A stretch of DNA of 64,000 nucleotides from Oceanospirillum sp048264105 (lineage in GTDB: Bacteria; Pseudomonadota; Gammaproteobacteria; Pseudomonadales; Halomonadaceae), in NCBI GenBank assembly GCA_048264105.1, contig JBLXDJ010000006.1, positions 98,401-162,400 of the forward strand. Direction: 5' to 3'. Made by a program: the position numbers and the translations under genes. This document shows, one piece after another, positions 15,645-22,789 of this stretch; within the stretch, counting starts at the first letter, position 1; each line of letters opens with the position of its first letter. The notes under the pieces are model-generated. The model made no database searches, was not told the DNA's origin, and saw nothing but the letters and a program-made list of their open reading frames with translations.

Positions 15645-16736
15645 ATGGGTTTCAATTGCGGTATTGTCGGCCTGCCAAACGTAGGTAAATCGACGCTGTT
15701 TAATGCTCTGACCAAATCCGGCATTGATGCCGAGAACTTTCCATTCTGCACCATCGAGCCTAATACCGGCATCGTGCCAATGCCCGATCCGCGTCTGGAC
15801 GCACTGGCTGAGATTGTCAGTCCGGAACGTGTACTGCCAACCACGATGGAATTTGTCGATATTGCCGGTCTCGTAGAAGGGGCATCCAAAGGTGAAGGTC
15901 TGGGTAACAAATTCCTGGCCAACATCCGTGAGACTGATGCGATCGCTCATGTTGTGCGCTGCTTCGACAATGAGAATGTGATCCACGTTGCGAACCGTGT
16001 TGATCCTGCTCAGGATATCGAGATCATCAACATGGAACTGGCTCTGGCAGACATGGACTCTGTGGATAAAGCGATCCACCGTCTGACCAAGATCGCCAAA
16101 GGCGGCGACAAAGAAGCTCAGAGCCAGAAAGCCCTGCTGGAAAAAATCCAGCCGCACCTTGCGGAAGGCAAGCCACTGCGCAGCTTCGGTCTGAACGATG
16201 ATGAGAAGAAACTGCTTCGCTCATACAACTTCCTGACCGTTAAGCCGACCATGTACATCGCTAACGTTGATGAAGACGGCTTCGAAGATAACCCTTACCT
16301 GGATATCGTTAAGGGTATCGCAGAAGAGGAAGGCGCTATCGTCGTTCCGGTTTGCAACAAGCTTGAAGCGGAAATTGCAGAACTGGACGATGAAGAACGT
16401 GACATGTTCCTGGCAGACCTGGGCATGGAAGAAGCAGGACTGGACCGCGTAATCCGTGCGGGTTACGGCTTGCTGGGTCTGCAGACCTACTTCACTGCCG
16501 GCGTTAAAGAAGTACGCGCCTGGACCGTTAAGATCGGTGCCACCGCTCCGGAAGGTGCCGGTGTGATTCATACCGATTTCCAGCGCGGCTTTATCCGCGC
16601 CGAAGTCGTCAGCTACGATGACTTCATCCAGTTCAAAGGCGAACAGGGCGCTAAAGAGGCCGGTAAATGGCGTCTTGAAGGTAAAGACTACATCCTGAAA
16701 GATGGTGATGTGGTTCATTTCCGCTTTAATGTTTAA
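15645..16736 (+). CDS. ychF: Redox-responsive P-loop ATPase YchF
   Basis: YchF is an Obg-family P-loop protein that prefers ATP to GTP and has been linked to ribosome and stress functions. The 363-residue protein has the G1 loop GLPNVGKST at residues 9-17 and the G3 DIAGL motif. NKLE takes the place of NKxD at G4, the change that marks YchF and explains its nucleotide preference. A TGS domain lies at the C-terminus (FTAGVKEVRAWTVKIGATAP). It closes the prs-rplY-pth-ychF run. Confidence 0.97.
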   Translation: MGFNCGIVGLPNVGKSTLFNALTKSGIDAENFPFCTIEPNTGIVPMPDPRLDALAEIVSPERVLPTTMEFVDIAGLVEGASKGEGLGNKFLANIRETDAIAHVVRCFDNENVIHVANRVDPAQDIEIINMELALADMDSVDKAIHRLTKIAKGGDKEAQSQKALLEKIQPHLAEGKPLRSFGLNDDEKKLLRSYNFLTVKPTMYIANVDEDGFEDNPYLDIVKGIAEEEGAIVVPVCNKLEAEIAELDDEERDMFLADLGMEEAGLDRVIRAGYGLLGLQTYFTAGVKEVRAWTVKIGATAPEGAGVIHTDFQRGFIRAEVVSYDDFIQFKGEQGAKEAGKWRLEGKDYILKDGDVVHFRFNV

Positions 16737-16775
16737 ACATTAACGGGGAAAGACTGCAGGTGGTTAAATAATTGC

Positions 16776-16803
16776 TTGCAGCGGGAGCGAATTGCAGTAT
16801 AAT
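16776..16803 (+). promoter_or_regulatory. Promoter of first tRNA-Met
   Basis: A -10 TATAAT at 16798-16803 follows a possible -35 TTGCAG (16776-16781) with a 16-bp spacer. The tRNA begins 15 bp later. Confidence 0.55.
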
Positions 16804-16817
16804 CTGCTCCCGAAATT

Positions 16818-16894
16818 GGCTATGTAGCTCAGTTGGTTAGAGCACAGCACTCATAATGCTGGGGTCGCAGGTTCAAGTCCCGCCATAGCCACCA
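16818..16894 (+). tRNA. tRNA-Met (CAT), elongator type, copy 1
   Basis: The 77-nt gene has encoded CCA. The acceptor stem is GGCTATG/CATAGCC, the anticodon stem CAGCA/TGCTG, and the loop CTCATAA gives anticodon CAT. The fully paired first base pair and overall match to E. coli elongator tRNA-Met argue against initiator tRNA. A CAT tRNA-Ile2 is not excluded but is less similar. Confidence 0.93.
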
Positions 16895-16900
16895 TATTTT

Positions 16901-16934
16901 AAAAGGCCGCTTCTCATGAAGCGGCCTTTTATTT
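16901..16934 (+). terminator. Terminator of first tRNA-Met
   Basis: A perfect 13-bp stem, AAAAGGCCGCTTC with GAAGCGGCCTTTT, around loop TCAT lies seven bases after the CCA end and is followed by T-rich sequence. Confidence 0.85.
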
Positions 16935-16984
16935 TGCACTTACGCCTATCTTGTTGTTTTTATTTATTTTTCTTAAAAAACAGC

Positions 16985-17013
16985 TTGACAGAAAAGTGCC
17001 CAGCAAAGATAAT
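16985..17013 (+). promoter_or_regulatory. Promoter of second tRNA-Met
   Basis: TTGACA (16985-16990) and GATAAT (17008-17013) are separated by 17 bp, a near-consensus sigma70 promoter upstream of the second tRNA copy. This copy therefore has its own promoter, distinct from that of copy 1. Confidence 0.7.
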
Positions 17014-17054
17014 TTGCGCCACTTGCTCAGCCTTCATCGGTTTTATGCAAGTTT

Positions 17055-17131
17055 GGCTATGTAGCTCAGTTGGTTAGAGCACAGCACTCATAATGCTGGG
17101 GTCGCAGGTTCAAGTCCCGCCATAGCCACCA
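17055..17131 (+). tRNA. tRNA-Met (CAT), elongator type, copy 2
   Basis: This 77-nt gene is identical to the copy at 16818-16894 and lies 237 bp downstream of it. The flanking terminator is also nearly the same, showing a local tandem duplication of tRNA plus terminator. Confidence 0.93.
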
Positions 17132-17140
17132 TATTCTGAA

Positions 17141-17170
17141 AAGCCGCTTCTCATGAAGCGGCTTTTTTTT
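17141..17170 (+). terminator. Terminator of second tRNA-Met
   Basis: AAGCCGCTTC/GAAGCGGCTT around TCAT, followed by eight T residues. Confidence 0.88.
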
Positions 17171-17266
17171 GCCTGAATTTCCCTGAACCTTACCGTCAAA
17201 TGCCACCTTACGCCGCGTTCTATAGTATGCTCAGAAAATAATCATCTGACAGAACATTGGCGCAGC

Positions 17267-19483
17267 ATGGACTCTCTAAAAAAAGCACTCCTCCCCCTGA
17301 TACGGCCATTAGGCAGTTTATTGATTCTCGCAATATTTCTGCTTCATTCCATGGGTTACTGGAATATCGGTTTATTTAACCGGCTTGAACAGATCGCTTA
17401 CGATATCCGTATCAATATGACGCTACCCAATGAGGGCGATCCCCAGATTCTCATTATTGATATTGATGAAGACAGCCTGAGGGAGATCGGCCAGTTTCCC
17501 TGGCCAAGGGAATATGTTGCAGAACTGCTCTACATCCTGTTCGGGGAATACGGAATCAGTGCCTTAGGTTTCGATATCGTCTTCCCGGAGCCTGACCGAC
17601 GGGGAGCCATGGAGGTACTGCAGCAGCTTTTGGATGAAAGGCCGGAACTGAGCGATACCATTACCCCGCTTCTGGAGTCTATGGATGGTGACCGGCAGCT
17701 GGCTGGCATACTGAGCCAGACCCCTGCTGTGCTCGGTTTCTACCTCGACCGTGAAGCAGAGGAAGAAACACCGTCTGTCGGCGTTCTGCCTGATCCTCTG
17801 CCGATTAACAGTCCGTTACCACCATCTCTACTCCCGATTCCAAAAGCGGAACGCTTTTCCGGCAACCAGCCAATTCATCAGGCAAATGCACTTTCGGCGG
17901 GATTCTTTGACAACCCTCTGGTGGATCAGGATGGGGTTTTCCGTCGGGTGCCGATGATTCAGGAATATAAGGGAGAATACTACCAGTCTCTGTCACTTGC
18001 GGTTGTTCGCAGTGTGCTCGGCATGCCGCCTGTCGAATTTGTTATGAGCGGCGATGAAAGCAACCCGATTCTGGAAGCACTGGATGTGGGAGGCTTCCGC
18101 ATCCCCGTAGACAATCAGACTGGTGCTCTGGTGCCCTATTATGGCGGGCGCGGTACTTTTGAATATGTCTCGGTGATTGATGTCTTCCGCCAGACGGTTC
18201 CGAAAGAGAAGTTGCAGGGCGCAATCGTACTACTCGGGGCCAGCGCTCCCGGACTGCTGGATCTTCGGACCACACCGGTACAGAGTGTTTATCCGGGGGT
18301 TGAGGTACATGCAAACCTGATTGCCGGTATTCTGCACCAGTCTTTCAAACATCAGCCAACCTACACCATTGGCGGCGAAATTTTAGTACTGACTTTTCTG
18401 GGGTTACTGCTGACCTTTACTTTGCCGCGACTCAACCCTCTGCCGATTCTGATCGGTTCATCCCTGATTTTTGCCGGTATCTGGTATGGCAACCTGCTGC
18501 TCTGGACCGATTACAAATGGGTCTTCCCATTGGCAACACCCGTCCTGCTCAGCGCTCTGATTATCGCCTACCAGCTTGCCTACGGTTATCTGGTTGAGTC
18601 CCGGGGCAAGCGCCAGCTAACCCGCCTCTTCGGCCAGTACGTCCCTCCCGAGCTGGTGGACGAAATGAATGATGATCCCGGCAGCATCTCACTGGAAGGT
18701 GAAAGCCGGGAGATGACCGTGCTCTTCTCCGATGTCCGTGGCTTTACCACCATCTCTGAAGGCCTGAACCCTGAAGAACTGACCCGCCTGATGAATGCCT
18801 TCCTGACACCAATGACTGGTGTTATTCATGAGTATCGTGGCACCATCGACAAGTACATGGGCGATGCCATCATGGCATTCTGGGGCGCCCCTCTGAGGGA
18901 CCCTATGCACGCCAAGCACGGCGTTGAAGCAGGTCTTCGTATGATTGAGATCATGAAAGAGCTTGGGCCTGAGTTTAAAAAGCGTGGCTGGCCGGAACTG
19001 AAAATCGGTGTTGGTCTTAATACCGGGCCGATGAACGTCGGCAACATGGGTTCTGAATTCCGCATGGCCTATACCGTTCTGGGCGATGCTGTGAACCTTG
19101 GCTCCCGACTGGAGGGGCTAACTAAACAATACGGCGTTGATCTGATGGTAAGTGAAACCACCGCAGAGGCCGCTGACGACTATCTCTATCGCGAGCTCGA
19201 CCTGGTTAAGGTTAAAGGCAAACACGAGCCAGTGGCCATTTTTGAGCCTATAGCGTTGAAAGATCAGGTTGATACTGAAACACGCCAACGCCTGGAACGC
19301 TATACACTGGCACTGAAGCATTTCCGTCAGCAGGAATGGGGTTATGCTGAGCGCCAGTTCAGAGAGTTATTGGCTGAAGATCCCAGAATGATTTATGAGG
19401 TGTACCTCGAACGCATCGAGCTTTACCGTGAACACCCACCGGGAGAAGGCTGGGACGGGGTATTCACCCATACCAGCAAATAA
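17267..19483 (+). CDS. CHASE2-domain transmembrane adenylate cyclase
   Basis: A class III nucleotide cyclase with an extracytoplasmic sensor. An N-terminal transmembrane helix (about residues 13-30) leads into a CHASE2 domain (about 50-345, starting YDIRINMTLPNEGDPQILI). Three membrane helices follow (about 370-440), then the cytoplasmic cyclase domain. The metal-binding aspartates are D489 (FSDVRGF) and D533 (YMGDAIMAFW). The base-recognising pair is K529 and T603 (AYTVLGD), the Lys/Thr combination of class IIIb adenylate cyclases, so cAMP is the likely product. The transition-state residues in VNLGSRLEG are present, so the enzyme should be active. It converges with the FecR-headed protein genes across a shared terminator. 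A functional link to them is inferred from position only. Confidence 0.9.
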   Translation: MDSLKKALLPLIRPLGSLLILAIFLLHSMGYWNIGLFNRLEQIAYDIRINMTLPNEGDPQILIIDIDEDSLREIGQFPWPREYVAELLYILFGEYGISALGFDIVFPEPDRRGAMEVLQQLLDERPELSDTITPLLESMDGDRQLAGILSQTPAVLGFYLDREAEEETPSVGVLPDPLPINSPLPPSLLPIPKAERFSGNQPIHQANALSAGFFDNPLVDQDGVFRRVPMIQEYKGEYYQSLSLAVVRSVLGMPPVEFVMSGDESNPILEALDVGGFRIPVDNQTGALVPYYGGRGTFEYVSVIDVFRQTVPKEKLQGAIVLLGASAPGLLDLRTTPVQSVYPGVEVHANLIAGILHQSFKHQPTYTIGGEILVLTFLGLLLTFTLPRLNPLPILIGSSLIFAGIWYGNLLLWTDYKWVFPLATPVLLSALIIAYQLAYGYLVESRGKRQLTRLFGQYVPPELVDEMNDDPGSISLEGESREMTVLFSDVRGFTTISEGLNPEELTRLMNAFLTPMTGVIHEYRGTIDKYMGDAIMAFWGAPLRDPMHAKHGVEAGLRMIEIMKELGPEFKKRGWPELKIGVGLNTGPMNVGNMGSEFRMAYTVLGDAVNLGSRLEGLTKQYGVDLMVSETTAEAADDYLYRELDLVKVKGKHEPVAIFEPIALKDQVDTETRQRLERYTLALKHFRQQEWGYAERQFRELLAEDPRMIYEVYLERIELYREHPPGEGWDGVFTHTSK

Positions 19484-19505
19484 ATATCCTGTAATACTGA
19501 AACGC

Positions 19506-19540
19506 AAAAAGCCGGAGACTTATCTCCGGCTTTTTGTTTT
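19506..19540. terminator. Bidirectional terminator between CHASE2 cyclase and FecR protein genes
   Basis: AAAAAGCCGGAGA (19506-19518) pairs with TCTCCGGCTTTTT (19523-19535) around CTTA. The A-run and T-run make it usable on both strands, matching the convergent genes. Confidence 0.88.
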
Positions 19541-19577
19541 GAAAACAGAGCGAACGTTAGCGCTGCAGTCTCTCTCT

Positions 19578-22500
19578 TTAACGTGCCTGCCCCAGCAAAG
19601 AGGTGCCACTGATATCACCGGCCCCTGTATTGAGTTCATACAAACTCATAATGCCTTCTGCATCCGAGCCAACAAATTGCCCCTGAACAATACCGCTGCC
19701 TGAGCTGGCACCGGAAACATCGAGACCAACCCCCGAACCCGTGAAACTGCTCAACTGCCCTGAACCTGAAGCAGAGAGAACACCGTCCAGAGACTCTGCA
19801 GAAAGCTGCATCGCCACATTCATCGAATCATTATCAAAGTCGATCCCAATGGTCATAGAATCCAGACTGGCAAGGCTGACACTGCCATCAGAAGCCATCA
19901 TTGTGGGTGTCGTGCCCCCAATCAGACTGTAACTTACGGTTCCTGTTTTGGCTGCCAGCACATCAGCTGAGGTCAGATTAGAAGCCAACATATAATGCAG
20001 TTGCTGCAGGTTATCCATTGACCCTTCATAATCCGCAGCCTGAAGATTATCCCAACGGCCCCAATTAACCTCAGAGCCATCTGACAATGTTGCTGAATCC
20101 GACTCTGCCAGAGACAACTGATCATTCGTCAACGTAACCCAGGATGATCCGGTTTCAAAAGAACGCAGAGCACCACTGGAATCCAGATATAGCTCCTCAG
20201 TAATTGAAGACGCTGATTCGGAGGTAACCGCAAACAGATCTGCACCCTGAGAGTTGGCATCTCCCCATTGAGTCGCCATCAGACCTAAGGTCGTTGCGCT
20301 GTTCTGTTCTGCCGCGGTATCCAGCACAACCAGGTCTGCATTAAAGGCAACAACGCCTTCCAGCGAGTCACTGGATTGCCCATTACCCGCATCCAGCTCA
20401 AAGCTACCACCTAAAATCTGCCCTTCTTCACCGCCCCACATCAGGTCCCATAGACCGGACGCGGATTCACTGCTGTCATCAGCATAAGTCACGGTTCCGG
20501 ACAATCCGATATTAGAAAGATCCGACAGATTCCCACTTCCGCCGACACTCCAGGTTGCACTATCCGAAACAGCCTGCAGCTGTGAAGCGAAACCACCATC
20601 ATCAAAGTTAACCTGTAATGTTGAGCCGCTCAGGTCATAACCTGAATTGCCGGTGGCATCAATGGCATAGCCACCAGCACAGGTAAACTCAGCCACCTGA
20701 TTAACAAACGCATCGGTCGTCAGGCTGGGCGCATTGAGGCTATCAATGAAGAAGAATAAAAGGTTACCATCGATGGACTGGTTTCCATTTTGAAAGCTGG
20801 TCCAGTAGCCCCATCCAAACTCGTTGTATTCATCTGATGCAGTTGACTGAACAATATCACTGGTGGCAATCAACACATCATTTGAGCTTTTATCCTCAAT
20901 TCGGTAGACCTTACCATCAAGCATCTGAAGCGAAACATCACGGTTACTTTCTGATGTGATATTGAACTTGCGCTTGAGCCCAGGCGTTGCAACCGCCACC
21001 AGGTACTCACCTTCCGCCTCAGCAGGTTGATCGGTTCCTGTTTCTCCGCCTGTTCCGGTTCCTTCGCCTGTTCCGGTTCCTTCGCCTGTTCCGGTTCCTT
21101 CGCCTGTTCCAGTGCCTCCGCCTGCCCCGGTGTCTCCGCCTGTCCCGGTGTCTCCGCCTGTCCCGGTGTCTCCGCCTGTTCCAGTGTCTCCGCCTGTTTC
21201 GGTTCCTGCGATCACCTCTGTACTTGAATCAGTTTGAGAGCTACCAGAAAGCGAATAGCCGCCTTCAGCTTCCAAATCGAAATAGCTGTATAACCCTTCT
21301 GCACTTTCACCCGTAAAGAACCCGTACCAAATTCCCGAAGCAGAATAATCTTGGTTTGACTCATCATTGTAAGTCCCGCCACTCATACTCATCCCACTGG
21401 TGCTGATAAAGTCATCAAGCTGACCAGAACCTTCAAAGCTCCAGGATGAACTGCCTGAAGCAGCCGTTTGCCTATCACCTGCCGGTGAAACACCACCAAA
21501 TTCAAGCGAGAGCATGTAATCCAGTGTTCCCTCAGTGAAATTGATATTCAACTCACTGGAGGAATTGGTGAGATTGCCCGAGGAAACAGCAATATTCGAT
21601 GAGGAGTACACAAAAGTCCCCGTTTTTGAACTGACCGCGGAAGCTGGCGTTAGATTACCAAGAGGCCCGTAGTTATTGTCTGCGAGATACTCAAAATCTA
21701 TGTTCCCGGACGGAGGGATATCATCAGCCCACCAGCTTTCATAAAGATCAGGCGGTAATGAAAGATCCACAAAAGTTATCTGATCAAACTCCGGCAACTC
21801 GCCATCATCTTTAAATTGGTTAAATGAACGTGCAGGACTATCTTCGCCGGAATCGCTGGTTCCAAGTCCGGTCAAAATTGTCTGGAAATTGAAATCACTA
21901 CTGAGATTAAAAATGGCAGGAGGGTTACTTAAAAGCTCGGGCAAGGACTGACTATCAACGGCATAGCCTGTTTGATTAGCACCAACAAACTGAACGCCAG
22001 CATAGGTCTGGATATAACCCTTGCCGGAATTGATTCTTAAATAGACACCCTTTTTAACAGATTCACTCTGATCCTCAGGGAAGTAGAAAACCTCAAGATC
22101 GGTCCCCCTGATCCCCATCGTGGCAACCGGAGTACGTATTTTGAAGCTTTCCTTCTTGGTCTGCCCGATTGAGCCTGTAATAGAACGAAGACCACCTCTC
22201 AGCAATGAGGTTTGAACCTTATCCTCGCCATCCTGCTTAAAGCGATAATTATCGATTTTTATGACCGTTGAAGGGCGAACAGCAAGATAGCCACCATCCA
22301 CCATTTTGAGCTGCATACTACTGGCTTTATCTGAAACGATGCTGTCACCTTCGAAGACAGACGCACCCTGAACCGCGGTACGGGTTTCGCCTTCAAGAGA
22401 TGTAAGGGTGACTACGCCATGAATAAAAAGAATCTGGCCGACCGCTTCAGCAGCCATCGCTTTGTAAGGAAAGCTTAAAACCAGGATTGACAATAAAGAA

Positions 22501-22589
22501 TATTTAAAATACTTTATTATCAAATAAAATGTGGAAGACATCAGCATCACCAAAGCAGTAATTAATCGCCAAGTGCTCCCTGCACGCAT
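19578..22589 (-). CDS. Large exported FecR-domain protein with tandem barrel-like units (paralogue B)
   Basis: I recognise the N-terminal FecR-type domain but no named protein. After a hydrophobic export segment ending AMAAEA, residues about 50-215 form a FecR domain (LFIHGVVTLTS, LRGGLRSITG, RTPVATMGIRGTDLEVFY). About 720 residues of Ser/Gly/Asp-rich beta sequence follow, in which a unit of about 150 residues recurs three times. Units end with patterns such as GIWYGFFTGESAEGLYSYF and VQGQFVGSDAEGIMSLYEL, which resemble the C-lobe barrels of TbpB-like surface proteins. Nine Thr/Gly-rich hexapeptides (TGGDTG or TGEGTG) separate units one and two. No lipobox is seen. The exact start is uncertain: internal ATGs at 22547 and 22541 give a more standard signal peptide. 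It is the third gene after a SLAM-like protein and paralogue A. Confidence 0.75.
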   Translation of the reverse strand: MRAGSTWRLITALVMLMSSTFYLIIKYFKYSLLSILVLSFPYKAMAAEAVGQILFIHGVVTLTSLEGETRTAVQGASVFEGDSIVSDKASSMQLKMVDGGYLAVRPSTVIKIDNYRFKQDGEDKVQTSLLRGGLRSITGSIGQTKKESFKIRTPVATMGIRGTDLEVFYFPEDQSESVKKGVYLRINSGKGYIQTYAGVQFVGANQTGYAVDSQSLPELLSNPPAIFNLSSDFNFQTILTGLGTSDSGEDSPARSFNQFKDDGELPEFDQITFVDLSLPPDLYESWWADDIPPSGNIDFEYLADNNYGPLGNLTPASAVSSKTGTFVYSSSNIAVSSGNLTNSSSELNINFTEGTLDYMLSLEFGGVSPAGDRQTAASGSSSWSFEGSGQLDDFISTSGMSMSGGTYNDESNQDYSASGIWYGFFTGESAEGLYSYFDLEAEGGYSLSGSSQTDSSTEVIAGTETGGDTGTGGDTGTGGDTGTGGDTGAGGGTGTGEGTGTGEGTGTGEGTGTGGETGTDQPAEAEGEYLVAVATPGLKRKFNITSESNRDVSLQMLDGKVYRIEDKSSNDVLIATSDIVQSTASDEYNEFGWGYWTSFQNGNQSIDGNLLFFFIDSLNAPSLTTDAFVNQVAEFTCAGGYAIDATGNSGYDLSGSTLQVNFDDGGFASQLQAVSDSATWSVGGSGNLSDLSNIGLSGTVTYADDSSESASGLWDLMWGGEEGQILGGSFELDAGNGQSSDSLEGVVAFNADLVVLDTAAEQNSATTLGLMATQWGDANSQGADLFAVTSESASSITEELYLDSSGALRSFETGSSWVTLTNDQLSLAESDSATLSDGSEVNWGRWDNLQAADYEGSMDNLQQLHYMLASNLTSADVLAAKTGTVSYSLIGGTTPTMMASDGSVSLASLDSMTIGIDFDNDSMNVAMQLSAESLDGVLSASGSGQLSSFTGSGVGLDVSGASSGSGIVQGQFVGSDAEGIMSLYELNTGAGDISGTSLLGQAR
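21047..21208 (-). repeat. Nine tandem 18-bp repeats encoding a Gly/Thr-rich linker
   Basis: Nine consecutive 18-bp units, of type CGCCTGTTCCGGTTCCTT on the plus strand with sequence variants, encode nine hexapeptides on the minus strand (TGEGTG and TGGDTG classes). Unit length is a multiple of three, so copy-number change would keep the frame. The neighbouring bases continue the pattern imperfectly. Confidence 0.92.
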
Positions 22590-22740
22590 CCTGCTTTGGC
22601 TGTAATATCCTATTGATCCATTATTTTACCTGCCCGCCAACAGAGCTAATACTCTTCATAGAGCATCCCCCATTTGCAGGCTAAACAATATAATTTTACT
22701 ACTTAAATAAGTTGATGATGGATGTCGTAACAAATGGTTA

Positions 22741-22774
22741 CCAAGTTTATGAGACTTGGTTCTCATAAACTTGG
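22741..22774 (-). other. 14-bp perfect hairpin between the two FecR-protein genes
   Basis: CCAAGTTTATGAGA (22741-22754) pairs perfectly with TCTCATAAACTTGG (22761-22774). It lies 15 bp beyond the stop of paralogue A on the minus strand and has no T-tract. An mRNA-stabilising, processing or weak termination element is possible. Confidence 0.55.
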
Positions 22775-22789
22775 TTGAACAGTGAATAC

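Noticed and set aside
21047..21208. Regular short repeats resembling a CRISPR array
   Set aside because: Units are adjacent with no spacers, are 18 bp long and lie in frame inside a coding sequence, so they are a protein linker repeat.
20987..21316. Plus-strand frame with LRLFRFLRLF-type repeats
   Set aside because: It is the antisense reading of the 18-bp repeats in the FecR-protein gene.
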